Source of the DNA: a virus
Reading direction: 5' to 3' (one strand)
Virus record (IMG/VR): IMGVR_UViG_3300024273_002159
Span: 1 to 36,261 of that record
DNA: 36,261 nt
The notes under the pieces are model-generated. The model worked only from the letters and a program-made list of their open reading frames with translations, had not been told where the DNA came from and did no database searches. Made by a program: the position numbers and the translations under genes. Numbering within the stretch: position 1 is the first letter of the stretch; every line of letters starts with the position of its first letter. Positions 8,871 to 16,766 of the stretch are shown here, in pieces.

Positions 8871-11825
8871 TTATTCCAGACCTCCTGAATCATCTGATTC
8901 ACCATCCTCTTCTTTTTTCTTATCTAAAAATGAAAAAATATCCTTTAAACCAGCGCCCTTAACTTGGTCTTTATACTCTTGTGCCTTATCAATGGAACCG
9001 TCTATTTTGCTTAAAAATTTAAATCTTTCTTTTTGTTTTTTTATTAATTTTAAAACTTTTTCTTTAGCTTTTTCTTGTATTAGTTTAGCTATTTTTGACT
9101 TAGCTTCAGAAACTAATCTCTTAATCAACATAGAAAGAATTAGTGAGTAAAGTGAATTTATGATACTTCTAGAAAATGATGATTTTTCTTCAAAATCTTT
9201 TTTGTTTTCACTTTTACATGCTGCAGTTATTTCGCAAGGACTAGACAGCAGTTCTTTTGGACTTATTGCTTCTTGACCCGTTTTTCCAAGTTCTACATTT
9301 AGCGTATCAAATATACGACCTATCTCTGGACTGTATGCGAATGCCACGCTAATGTATTGCATTATCTTATCAATCATTATTTTAATGAAACTTTCCCTAA
9401 CTGCAGTAGCATCCTCTTCGTTTCTTTGTCTTTGCATTTCTTGCTTAATATAGTTACCCACCAAACTAAAAGACTCTGCGGGATTAGGTCTTTGAGATTC
9501 TGGCACCCCCGTATCTACTGATGGCTGTAAATCAAACTCCTCCTCAAAGTTTTCAGGCATTTTTATTTCAACTTTTTGACATGAAACTGTTAGTTCAATC
9601 TTTCCTTTTTCTAATTGTTTTTTTAGCTTAACTCTATTAAATTCAAGCTCTTTTTCGGTGACGCTAGGATTGTTTGATAAGGAATACATCTTTTCTCCAC
9701 ATGCAGCTGAGTTTAAAAGCTTGTCTTGAACTTCTGGGTCTGGACTCATGACTTCTTTTGGGCCAAAAATCATCTTAATTATTTGTGCAACCAAAGCCCT
9801 TTTGCCAGCATTTAATACTGGTTTTAAATATTTATCTAAATATTCTACATTTGTCAAACCTACATCATCTGGGTTTACTTTGAAAGAAAAGGATGATGCT
9901 AGCTCACTTTTTAAATCAGAAGTAATTCCGCTAAGTCCAGCATTTAACACATCTTGGTCTATAACTATATTAGCCTCTATTTCCCCAACAAAATTACTAA
10001 AACTATCCGCCACTAAAGTGCTACCTGTATCTCCAGTCAATATAAATGTTGAACTATCCACAACACTGCTTCCTGCAAAAAATTGAGCTCCCTCTGGAGG
10101 GTATGTAGTGCCGCTTATAATTCTTTCAGTAGTAAAGGAATCTTTTAACATCTCTTCTGCTGTCTCCCCAATCATTGAGAAGTCATATGTTGGCAATCCA
10201 GCATTGTTGGTGATAGAAAATTTATACAAACCATCTGTTCTTCCTGGATATTCTTTGCCATCCCAGTATATTGTATCAGAATCATTAAACAACTCTATCC
10301 ACCTATTTTTTTCCCGATTAAGTTCAATGTAATTTTTAAATATACCACCCTCTTCTATGGGGCCTATAGTAATAGTTGCTGGTGTTATTCCTCTATTATT
10401 TGTGACTACCAGCAATATACTATCATAATTATCATTTGGTGCGTTAGGCGGTAAATTTTGATAATCAAATTCATAAATTAAAGGTTCAGATATTGTAGAA
10501 TATTGATAGTTAATATTGATTGTGTCAGTAGTACCTCCTGTGGTATTTATAGTTTGTGAATTAGTTTGTGCAGTGTTATAATTGCTACCATCACCTATTG
10601 TGGTACCAGTAGTTGTTCCTGATGAAGGAGTGTTGGCTGATGTTGCCGTGAAACCAGTATAGGTAAGGGGGGAACTAATAATATTTTCTACATCTTGCCT
10701 TTCGCTTATTGCTACATCAATAACTCTGGAAATGTAACCTTGTGATGATAGCTTAAATGCATAACTTCCAGCAGTTAGACCTTTTATTAAATACTTTCCA
10801 TCAGCATCAGTCAATACTCCCAATGGTGGTTTTGCTCCTATTATCTCAATTAATGCACCAGGTATTGACACTCCGTCTTCGTCATAAACTTCTCCAGTAA
10901 TGTCTCCCTTTATGTCTGTAACCTCCTCTTGAAGAGTTCCTGCCGGGGGGTAGTTTATGCCTGAACCTTGAGAAAAGTATCCATTTTTACTTACATCTAT
11001 CTTCACTTCTCTAACAACTTCATCAATCGTCATTCCAGTATTTCCAGAGTAAGTGCCAACGGAGAAGTCTGGGAGCTTCTCTGGTATGTTACTTGAAACA
11101 TTAACAAATTTACCTGCGGGAGATATTGTATCAATTTCTTTTATAGTTCCTTCAGGTGGATAGAACAGACCATTAACGGGAGGTGTAAACCCATCTACTT
11201 CGGTTTGAGTTTTAGCTTTAAGTATTATTTCTTCATCACTTTTATTGCCTGGTCTTTTGTATGATAAACCTGGAAGACCTATATTGTTAAGGAGGAACAT
11301 ACGTTTATTATAAGCGACTCCATTTTTTACGGTTATATCAGCTGGGTCAGTTATTTCTGATATAAGATACACGTAATTAGTGGCTACACTTTTTTTAGTT
11401 TTTTCCTCTTCTTTTTCGTTACCTGTAAAATTGTATTCAACAACATTGGTAGTAGCAGAAGTGCTACCCGTTGAAGATTCTGTCGTAGTTCCACTAGGCA
11501 ATTGTGGTGCCAAATATATTTCTCTAGTATCTAAAGATTTTGCTAAAGCTTTTATTATAATGTCTTCAAGTAGAAATTGGTCTTCTCCATAAGTTGCAAA
11601 AATTTTTCTAGTAAATTGTTGTAAAACAACGTCTTGAGTGCCTGGCCCTGCTATCGAGTCAAGAAACTTGCCAGACAAGTCAAATGTACTTATTTGTTGA
11701 TTTTTTTTTAAATTTTGAAACGCCTTTTTTGGTGCTGTAACATAAGTGTTAAGCGAATTTAACTTCGACAAAGCTTTGTTTTGAGCTTCCGTTAATGGTG
11801 AGTTTAAAGGTGTTTTAAATGGCAT
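8871..11825 (-). CDS. Large virion protein with carboxypeptidase-regulatory domain and YPPEG repeats
   Basis: This 984-residue protein has several visible regions. Residues about 309-385 form a clear carboxypeptidase-regulatory-like (CarboxypepD_reg) beta-sandwich: GEVYDEDGVSIPGALIEIIG, LTDADGKYLIKGLTAGSYAF and SQGYISRVIDV. Three copies of a short YPP[EA]G motif lie near residues 222, 292 and 590. Low-complexity Ser/Thr/Gly linkers lie at about 110-128 and 393-440. The C-terminal ~130 residues are Lys/Ile-rich and strongly helical. No signal peptide is seen. The position next to the spike and hub genes points to a tail or baseplate protein. The start has an AT-rich leader 3 bases after the upstream stop. 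Confidence 0.7.
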   Translation of the reverse strand: MPFKTPLNSPLTEAQNKALSKLNSLNTYVTAPKKAFQNLKKNQQISTFDLSGKFLDSIAGPGTQDVVLQQFTRKIFATYGEDQFLLEDIIIKALAKSLDTREIYLAPQLPSGTTTESSTGSTSATTNVVEYNFTGNEKEEEKTKKSVATNYVYLISEITDPADITVKNGVAYNKRMFLLNNIGLPGLSYKRPGNKSDEEIILKAKTQTEVDGFTPPVNGLFYPPEGTIKEIDTISPAGKFVNVSSNIPEKLPDFSVGTYSGNTGMTIDEVVREVKIDVSKNGYFSQGSGINYPPAGTLQEEVTDIKGDITGEVYDEDGVSIPGALIEIIGAKPPLGVLTDADGKYLIKGLTAGSYAFKLSSQGYISRVIDVAISERQDVENIISSPLTYTGFTATSANTPSSGTTTGTTIGDGSNYNTAQTNSQTINTTGGTTDTININYQYSTISEPLIYEFDYQNLPPNAPNDNYDSILLVVTNNRGITPATITIGPIEEGGIFKNYIELNREKNRWIELFNDSDTIYWDGKEYPGRTDGLYKFSITNNAGLPTYDFSMIGETAEEMLKDSFTTERIISGTTYPPEGAQFFAGSSVVDSSTFILTGDTGSTLVADSFSNFVGEIEANIVIDQDVLNAGLSGITSDLKSELASSFSFKVNPDDVGLTNVEYLDKYLKPVLNAGKRALVAQIIKMIFGPKEVMSPDPEVQDKLLNSAACGEKMYSLSNNPSVTEKELEFNRVKLKKQLEKGKIELTVSCQKVEIKMPENFEEEFDLQPSVDTGVPESQRPNPAESFSLVGNYIKQEMQRQRNEEDATAVRESFIKIMIDKIMQYISVAFAYSPEIGRIFDTLNVELGKTGQEAISPKELLSSPCEITAACKSENKKDFEEKSSFSRSIINSLYSLILSMLIKRLVSEAKSKIAKLIQEKAKEKVLKLIKKQKERFKFLSKIDGSIDKAQEYKDQVKGAGLKDIFSFLDKKKEEDGESDDSGGLE

Positions 11826-11827
11826 TT

Positions 11828-12190
11828 TTAACTTTTATCAGTTGGACCTTCTTTGTTTTCTTTGATATATTTATATATCTCTCTCTTAAGGTCATCACTA
11901 GGGGCGCTAGATGAGCTAATCCCTTCATTATTAGAGCCTTCTTTGTATATTATGTCTTTTATCATTTTTGCAACTCCTATCATTGAATTTGAACGCTCAG
12001 CGGCCACTTTTAGATAGTCTACTGCAAACTTTCCCTGTAGAACAAAGTCTTCAGGACTAACTATAGTTTCGTCTTGACGCCTATATCTCTCTAGAGACAA
12101 TTCTCTTTCCTCTTCCATGTTCTGTAGAGACTTATCTAAAAGCTCTTTGAACATAGACTCTAAGTCTTTTGGTTTTTCTTCACTATTCAT
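11828..12190 (-). CDS. Hypothetical acidic helical protein
   Basis: This 120-residue, highly charged and helical protein starts MNSEEKPKDLESMFKELLDK. Its central segment (DFVLQGKFAVDYLKVAAERS, then MIGVAKMIKDII) faintly recalls the central helices of T4-type small terminase subunits. That likeness is weak, and no large terminase is in the window. It stops 2 bases before the 984-residue virion gene, so the two are probably co-transcribed. It may be an assembly chaperone or scaffold, but no function is claimed. Confidence 0.55.
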   Translation of the reverse strand: MNSEEKPKDLESMFKELLDKSLQNMEEERELSLERYRRQDETIVSPEDFVLQGKFAVDYLKVAAERSNSMIGVAKMIKDIIYKEGSNNEGISSSSAPSDDLKREIYKYIKENKEGPTDKS

Positions 12191-12236
12191 GATAATATAA
12201 TTTATAAATAAATATATTTAACAAAAAAAAGTAGCA

Positions 12237-13121
12237 TCAATTTATAGTCTTCAGAAACATCTCCTTAAACTCCTTGTACATATTTCTTATTCTGGTTAAA
12301 GAATAGGTTATTTCTTTAGCTTGTAAATCTGTCCTTTCTTTAATTAAATGGTATAATAAGTTTTTGTTGTATATGTTAATTACTTCATGTCTATTAAATA
12401 TAAATATAATAGCCTCCATAACCTTTTTATCATTAAGAAGCACTTTAGGGTTTAACAATTCTAGTTCTAGTTTTTTTATAACCTCTCTAAAAACTACATT
12501 GTTCACCTTTTCAGACTCTAAGTCCATTTGCCTATCTTCATTTCCTTCTTCTAAGTTGATTTCAGCAGTAGAACCTTCTAGACTAATGTTGTTTTGCATA
12601 TTTTTGTATGATACTTTTTTTTCTCCCATTAAATAATGTTTAGCTATGGTGCCAAAAAAAGCAAAAGCTCTTGTGCCTTTTGAGGGGTCATATCTATCCA
12701 TTTTTGTAATTAAAAAAGACATACAATCTTCTTGCAACTCTCTTATCTCAACATCAGAACGAAAAAGTTTGTAGGTAAATATAATATTTTCAACAAGTTT
12801 TTTTAAGGGCTTGTATATGTCTTCTCTAAATATTTTTTCTTTTTGTTCAATGTTTTTTTCCACAATAAATTGAGCTATAGCCCTCTCTTGCTCTACAGTC
12901 CAATAGACTGAATTTTTTTCATACTTCTCCTCAACCTCTCCTTCATTCACTATTCTAGAGTATTCCTCTCTTAAATATTCAATAGTTATTTCTTTTTTTT
13001 CTTTTTGTTCAGTTTCGAATTCTTTATTGTATTTAGATATCTTACTGTGTAGATAAATAAATTCTTCTCCTATTGAATCAAACTTTAATTCATTTAAGGA
13101 TTTTAATTTTTGTCCAGCCAT
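12237..13121 (-). CDS. T4 gp55-like late sigma factor
   Basis: This 294-residue protein resembles sigma-70 region 2 at about residues 105-175. It has LVENIIFTYKLF, then IRELQEDCMSFLITKMDRYD, PSKGTRAFAFFGTIAKHYLM and a basic GEKKVSYKN. The pattern L-x-x-E/D-x-hhx-a-h-x-x-[FY]DPSKG-x-x-F is diagnostic of core-binding and -10-recognising helices. There is no clear region 4, as in T4 gp55, which reprogrammes host RNA polymerase for late genes. The N-terminal ~100 residues are a charged extension absent from T4 gp55 (185 residues). It is preceded by a 118-base gap holding a palindrome and a promoter-like signal. It probably drives virion genes, and the YATTTACW motifs are candidate targets. Confidence 0.78.
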   Translation of the reverse strand: MAGQKLKSLNELKFDSIGEEFIYLHSKISKYNKEFETEQKEKKEITIEYLREEYSRIVNEGEVEEKYEKNSVYWTVEQERAIAQFIVEKNIEQKEKIFREDIYKPLKKLVENIIFTYKLFRSDVEIRELQEDCMSFLITKMDRYDPSKGTRAFAFFGTIAKHYLMGEKKVSYKNMQNNISLEGSTAEINLEEGNEDRQMDLESEKVNNVVFREVIKKLELELLNPKVLLNDKKVMEAIIFIFNRHEVINIYNKNLLYHLIKERTDLQAKEITYSLTRIRNMYKEFKEMFLKTIN

Positions 13122-13133
13122 TTTTCATTTTTA

Positions 13134-13165
13134 TTTGTTTTGCTTAGGACATTTACTTATATTTG
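13134..13165 (+). promoter_or_regulatory. Candidate Bacteroidota-type promoter on plus strand
   Basis: The -33-like TTG at 13135-13137 (within TTTG) is followed after 20 bases by TATATTTG (13158-13165), a full match to the Bacteroidota -7 consensus TAnnTTTG. Transcription would begin near 13172 and run into the terminator at 13210-13241. No protein-coding gene follows on this strand. Confidence 0.4.
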
Positions 13166-13171
13166 TAAATG
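13150..13171. repeat. 7-bp perfect inverted repeat CATTTAC...GTAAATG
   Basis: CATTTAC (13150-13156) and GTAAATG (13165-13171) are perfect inverted copies separated by 8 bases. Both arms are YATTTAC motifs, so the site offers the motif in both directions upstream of the sigma factor gene. It may be an operator or two overlapping promoters. Confidence 0.5.
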
Positions 13172-13241
13172 CTTTACAGTTTTTCATCTATATATTGTGA
13201 GCAAACCTTAAGGGCAACCCTTGCAGGGGTTGCCTTTTTTT
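13172..13241 (+). ncRNA. Candidate small RNA, ~70 nt
   Basis: This segment lies between the plus-strand promoter-like sequence (13134-13165) and a strong plus-strand terminator (13210-13241). It is flanked only by minus-strand genes. A 24-codon frame (ATG 13169 to TAA 13243) overlaps it, but its ATG would lie at or before the predicted transcript start. Existence and ends are inferred from the signals only. If real, its 3' end is antisense to the last few bases of the glycosyltransferase gene ending at 13240. Confidence 0.3.
13210..13241 (+). terminator. Rho-independent terminator, plus strand
   Basis: GGCAACCC (13213-13220) pairs with GGGTTGCC (13227-13234) around a 6-base loop, extended by A-T pairs, and is followed by seven T (13235-13241). 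In the minus direction the hairpin follows the stop codon of the glycosyltransferase gene but lacks a good U-tract, so it is primarily a plus-strand terminator. Confidence 0.75.
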
Positions 13242-14190
13242 AAGCATTTTGTGGTTCGTATTCTATATCTCTATCTTCAGACATAAAGTATTCGCTTTTA
13301 GCTTGTTCCATCCAAAAGCCAATTTCATGCGCTGTAATTCCGCCTTTACTTACTTCTAACTGTGTAATATTAGAAGGTATCTTAGAAGAGAATCTGTCAA
13401 ACGTAGAAGCGTTAACATCCATTCTCATTTGATAACCAAACCTAGGAATAGTGTATGTTTTTAAATCTTCGTATACCATTCTCAAAAAGAACTCATAAGA
13501 AGAAGCGACATTCATATTTTCCTTAAAAGGATAGTATGCCCCTTCTACTTCTTCACTATACTCTTTAACGTCTTCCAGCTTAATCATGCATCCCGTTGGA
13601 GACAAACAATTCCAAGACATCAACATTTGCAAGTCAGCCTGCCCAGCCACTTCTGACCTACCCTCTAGCCAAGTAGCCTCATTGAGGTGTCCAGTCATAT
13701 TTCCTGCAGAAACCTGTCTAACAATAGGGAAAAATATTGATACATTATCCATTTGTTTAGAATATCTATCAAAATTATATATCCAGTTTGATTCAACAGT
13801 ATCATCTTTATCTATTACGCTTAGCCACTTATATCCATTAGACAAGGCAATATTAAATGCCTCATTGAATATAGAGTTAAAACTCTTGGATTCTGTCTGT
13901 TCAATTGCAAAATTTAAACCTTTATCAGAAGATACAATCTCTGACCTTGGGTTACCTTCTTCATCTGAATCAAAAACTCTTTTGTAAGGTTTAGATGCAA
14001 TTTCAGATAACTTTTCTAAACTTTCTTTACTACAATCATTAGACACTAAGAATAAAACGTCTGAATCATTCGTCTGATTAGATAAACTATAAAGGGATTC
14101 ATTTAAAGTTTCCTCTTCAAATTCGTTAATTGGTACTACTACTAGTAGATTTTTGTTATTTAATGCTTTTAAGCTCTTCAATTCTTTCAT
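13240..14190 (-). CDS. GT-A fold glycosyltransferase, family 2-like
   Basis: This 316-residue protein opens with a GT2 nucleotide-binding strand (NLLVVVPINEFEEETLNESL, then SLSNQT and FLVSNDCS). It has FNEAFNIALSNGYKWLSVID and a metal-binding DKDD at 127-130. The C-terminal half (TGCMIKLEDVKEYSEE, EFFLRMVYEDL) fits the acceptor-side region of GT-A enzymes. It would transfer a sugar from a nucleotide sugar to an unknown acceptor in the cytoplasm. Its start overlaps the end of the upstream GT-B gene by 35 bases, which suggests coupled translation. The stop codon lies at the edge of the 13210-13241 hairpin. Confidence 0.8.
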   Translation of the reverse strand: MKELKSLKALNNKNLLVVVPINEFEEETLNESLYSLSNQTNDSDVLFLVSNDCSKESLEKLSEIASKPYKRVFDSDEEGNPRSEIVSSDKGLNFAIEQTESKSFNSIFNEAFNIALSNGYKWLSVIDKDDTVESNWIYNFDRYSKQMDNVSIFFPIVRQVSAGNMTGHLNEATWLEGRSEVAGQADLQMLMSWNCLSPTGCMIKLEDVKEYSEEVEGAYYPFKENMNVASSYEFFLRMVYEDLKTYTIPRFGYQMRMDVNASTFDRFSSKIPSNITQLEVSKGGITAHEIGFWMEQAKSEYFMSEDRDIEYEPQNA

Positions 14191-15364
14191 TATTAATTTC
14201 TTTATAAATGTTTAAAACAGATTCTACTTCTTTTTCTTTAGTATACTCTGAAAGTGTTTTTTCGTATTCTTTTGATACTTCTTCTGAATCTAAAAGACCA
14301 GAAAAATATCTATCTAAGGCCATGCCAATCAATTCTGCTAACTGAAAAACATCTCCATTAACAGCCCAAAAACCATTGTCTTCATTAATGTACTCTTTAC
14401 TACCAAAAGGAGTCCATCCTACAACGTGAGTCCCACAAGCCATTGCCTCTAATGGAAAAGTACCAAATCCAGCAACTTCATCTGTATACAATGCAAGTGC
14501 AGATGTTTTTAATTGAGATGCAAAATCTTCTTTAGACAAGCCTTGCAATTGTGCAAAACGAACCCATCTATAGTGTGGGAAAAACTCGTAAAAAGTTCTA
14601 ATAACAGTATTTGTTTTCATTTGAGATTCAGGACCTCTTCCTGGCATGTATGAAATCATAGGCGCCTTATCAGCAATGTTTTCTGATACATTAAACAACT
14701 CTCTATCGATAGCTTGTTTATAATTTTTAACATTAAGCCCTGGCATTACCGTATTTAAAAACTCTGTAATACCATCAGAAATAGAAATTACATCTTTAAT
14801 TCCAAAGTGCTGCCATTTTTGACCAACCTTTAGTCCAGACAATATATAATACCAACTTTGAGCCATAACAATTCTCTTACAAGGTAATTGAGCTGTATTT
14901 TCCATGATATTTGGAAACCCTTCAGGTATAATCATTATATCTTCTGGGTTCATCATTAGTGACTCAATCTTTTCTGTAGTTCCGTCAGAATAAGTAAGTT
15001 CTCCTTCTGCCAAACACCTCATACTCACATCTTCTCTTAAAGAACCTAACCACGAAGGGTTAAATTTATCAAAGATAATAGCTGGTTCTTTAGCGCCTTT
15101 AAGTCTAGCCTTTTTAGTGGCTTCTAATGATGCTTGATTGTTTTGTTGTGGTTCATAAACAATAGTAACGCTTTTGCCTGCGTCTTTTAATATTTTTGCA
15201 TGCTCAAACAAGACAGAAATACCTCCACTTGGAGAGCTCATTGCAGGACAATATATATATATTGTATTTTCACCCTTATCTAACTTAGATACCAGACCTG
15301 TAATTGCTTCTTCTCTTTGTTTTAGCTCTTCTTCTTGCGAAATTTCTTGAGAAACTGTTTCCAT
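14156..15364 (-). CDS. GT-B fold glycosyltransferase, family 4-like
   Basis: This 402-residue protein has the two-domain GT-B pattern. The N-terminal domain has YIYCPAMSSPSGGISVLFEH (a glycine-rich GGIS loop at 47-50). The C-terminal donor domain contains GFGTFPLEAMACGTHVVGW (299-317) and ENNG-type NEDNGFWAV. The usual EX7E motif is altered: the second Glu is E306, but the position of the first is Ala298, with E296 two residues before it. It is the first gene of a two-gene unit with the GT2-like enzyme and is preceded by a YATTTAC motif at 15413-15423. A terminator for the upstream gene lies just behind that motif. Confidence 0.82.
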   Translation of the reverse strand: METVSQEISQEEELKQREEAITGLVSKLDKGENTIYIYCPAMSSPSGGISVLFEHAKILKDAGKSVTIVYEPQQNNQASLEATKKARLKGAKEPAIIFDKFNPSWLGSLREDVSMRCLAEGELTYSDGTTEKIESLMMNPEDIMIIPEGFPNIMENTAQLPCKRIVMAQSWYYILSGLKVGQKWQHFGIKDVISISDGITEFLNTVMPGLNVKNYKQAIDRELFNVSENIADKAPMISYMPGRGPESQMKTNTVIRTFYEFFPHYRWVRFAQLQGLSKEDFASQLKTSALALYTDEVAGFGTFPLEAMACGTHVVGWTPFGSKEYINEDNGFWAVNGDVFQLAELIGMALDRYFSGLLDSEEVSKEYEKTLSEYTKEKEVESVLNIYKEINNERIEELKSIK

Positions 15365-15412
15365 AATTTTATATTATTTTTTATTTGATATCTAAAATAA
15401 TAATATTATTAC

Positions 15413-15423
15413 AAAAGTAAATG
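15413..15423 (-). promoter_or_regulatory. YATTTAC / TAnnTTTG element upstream of glycosyltransferase pair
   Basis: The minus strand reads CATTTACTTTT followed by G, about 49-59 bases before the ATG at 15364. It includes TACTTTTG (15412-15419), a full TAnnTTTG match. No TTG lies at the right distance upstream, so a phage-specific factor may be needed. Confidence 0.4.
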
Positions 15424-15428
15424 GTAAC

Positions 15429-15459
15429 AAAAAAAAAGCTTCGAATAATCGAAGCTTTT
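15429..15459 (-). terminator. Rho-independent terminator, minus strand
   Basis: AAAAGCTTCGA (15434-15444) and TCGAAGCTTTT (15449-15459) form a perfect 11-bp stem with a 4-base loop. Read on the minus strand it is followed by a run of about nine U (A-run 15429-15437). It ends the unit whose last gene stops at 15479. Confidence 0.88.
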
Positions 15460-15478
15460 AATGTTTTTTTTATATTGA

Positions 15479-16174
15479 CTAACTTAATTCCTTTTGTTTC
15501 TCAAATAAGGACTTTATAAATTTTTCACTTTTGATTTCGTTTATAGAATCAAAAGAGTAGTCAGATTCAGAATAAGAGTTATACATGTGATTTATTTTTA
15601 TAGAAACCTTGCCTTTTGGCTTAGTCTCAAAAATTTCGGGACAATCACTTATTGCAACATCAGCAAAATCCCACACGTCTTCATATTCATTAACAAATTT
15701 AACGTTTTTTATTTTACAAGCGTTTTTTGCCAAAAAATGATACGTAGAAACAATAGATGTATTTTTACATTTTGCATACAAAACTACGTCAAACAATTTT
15801 GAAACTTCTCCAAATATTTGCAAAAAATTAGCAGAATCCATAGACTTGGGAAAAGAGTGAGAAGAGCCAAAAATTTGAAAAGAACAATCAGTATACATAA
15901 ACTTCTCTAAATCTACTCTGTTTTCAAATTGATAATGATTTAGTAGGTCAAAAGTATCTAATGGTAAATTTATCTTTTCATCAATCTCTCTTTGAAGTGA
16001 AAGCTTGTCATCACTAGTCTCTTCTGGTGATTCTACGTAATTATAATTATCATCCATTTGAACTAAAGAATCATTTTTAATAAAAGTTCTTCTATACCAT
16101 GTGTCAAATTGAGAATAGACATCTCTTATGGTTCCATCTATACCTATAGCTAATACTTTTTTATTTTCAGACAT
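15479..16174 (-). CDS. HAD-like protein lacking the nucleophilic Asp
   Basis: This 231-residue protein begins like a HAD-superfamily (5'-nucleotidase/cap-less) phosphatase: KKVLAIGIDGTIRD. The canonical D-x-D-G-T motif is G11-I-D13-G-T, so the nucleophilic first Asp is a Gly. Later it has LFDVVLYAKCKNTS (motif II-like) and DFADVAISDCPEIFE (motif IV-like). Known HAD catalysis needs both Asp residues, so this copy is probably inactive and may have a binding or structural role. It follows the gene at 16185-16682 after 10 bases and ends before a strong terminator. No symbol is assigned. Confidence 0.65.
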   Translation of the reverse strand: MSENKKVLAIGIDGTIRDVYSQFDTWYRRTFIKNDSLVQMDDNYNYVESPEETSDDKLSLQREIDEKINLPLDTFDLLNHYQFENRVDLEKFMYTDCSFQIFGSSHSFPKSMDSANFLQIFGEVSKLFDVVLYAKCKNTSIVSTYHFLAKNACKIKNVKFVNEYEDVWDFADVAISDCPEIFETKPKGKVSIKINHMYNSYSESDYSFDSINEIKSEKFIKSLFEKQKELS

Positions 16175-16184
16175 ATGTTAATTT

Positions 16185-16682
16185 TTATTTAGCGTTTTCT
16201 ACCACCTCTTCAGAGTCGTACTCAAAAGAAGAGTCTGATTTTAATATTAAATTAAAACCATAAAGTTCATAATCATTTTGAACTTCTTGATTTTTTACAG
16301 AACCCTTACCTTTTGGCACTACTGCATACAAATCTAAATTTGCATCTTGTGAATATATTTCTGAAGTTAAGTTACTACAAGAGTTGGGAAGTTTGAATCT
16401 TACACTTGCAAACAAAAATCCATCTTTTATTTTTAAATTATTTACGATGCCACAACTTAACGAATCTAATGTGAATTCATTATAAATATCTCGTGTCACA
16501 CCTTCATCTTCATTGTCTATGGCAAACTCCAGGTCATACCCTTCATTAATGTTTTCAGAATTATTTAAATCATTAGACAACCACAAATTTACAACTTCCT
16601 CCGTATATGCTCTGTGATTTTTATTTCTACTATCTATCATTAAAACTTTATACTCTTTTTCTACTACTTTAGTTTTTGACAT
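16185..16682 (-). CDS. Protein resembling T4 gp21 prohead protease without catalytic residues
   Basis: This 165-residue protein follows the layout of T4 gp21-type prohead proteases. It has an early RNKNHRAYTEEVVNLWL (compare gp21 NRNKRLYP), a central CGIVNNLKIKDGFLFASVRF, and a later VVPKGKGSVKNQEVQNDYEL (121-140) where gp21 has its SSRGxGS segment. The catalytic Ser (before RG) is replaced by Val/Pro, and no His aligns with the HPPR motif. The acidic C-terminus ends in EYDSEEVVENAK. It may be a pseudo-protease or capsid-assembly protein. The resemblance is by eye only and could be misleading. Confidence 0.5.
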   Translation of the reverse strand: MSKTKVVEKEYKVLMIDSRNKNHRAYTEEVVNLWLSNDLNNSENINEGYDLEFAIDNEDEGVTRDIYNEFTLDSLSCGIVNNLKIKDGFLFASVRFKLPNSCSNLTSEIYSQDANLDLYAVVPKGKGSVKNQEVQNDYELYGFNLILKSDSSFEYDSEEVVENAK

Positions 16683-16766
16683 TTTTATTTTTTTATTATA
16701 CGTTATTTAATTACGATTTTCACTTAACAAATATAATGAATTTATTTTATATGTAAAAATTACTTA

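Noticed and set aside
8860-9150. Plus-strand ORF opposite the 984-residue virion gene
   Set aside because: It is a Ser/Phe/Leu-rich shadow of the Lys/Glu-rich coding strand with no leader or neighbours on its strand.
11828-12190. Small terminase subunit
   Set aside because: The central helix recalls T4 gp16 only faintly, the protein is shorter, and no large terminase is nearby.
13169-13243. 24-codon plus-strand frame ending in the terminator
   Set aside because: Its ATG would lie at or before the predicted transcript start, and a frame this short is likely by chance. An RNA without a peptide is the simpler reading.
13586-13987. 133-codon plus-strand ORF opposite the glycosyltransferase gene
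   Set aside because: The opposite strand encodes a recognisable GT-A enzyme with DKDD. This frame has no motif and no upstream signal.
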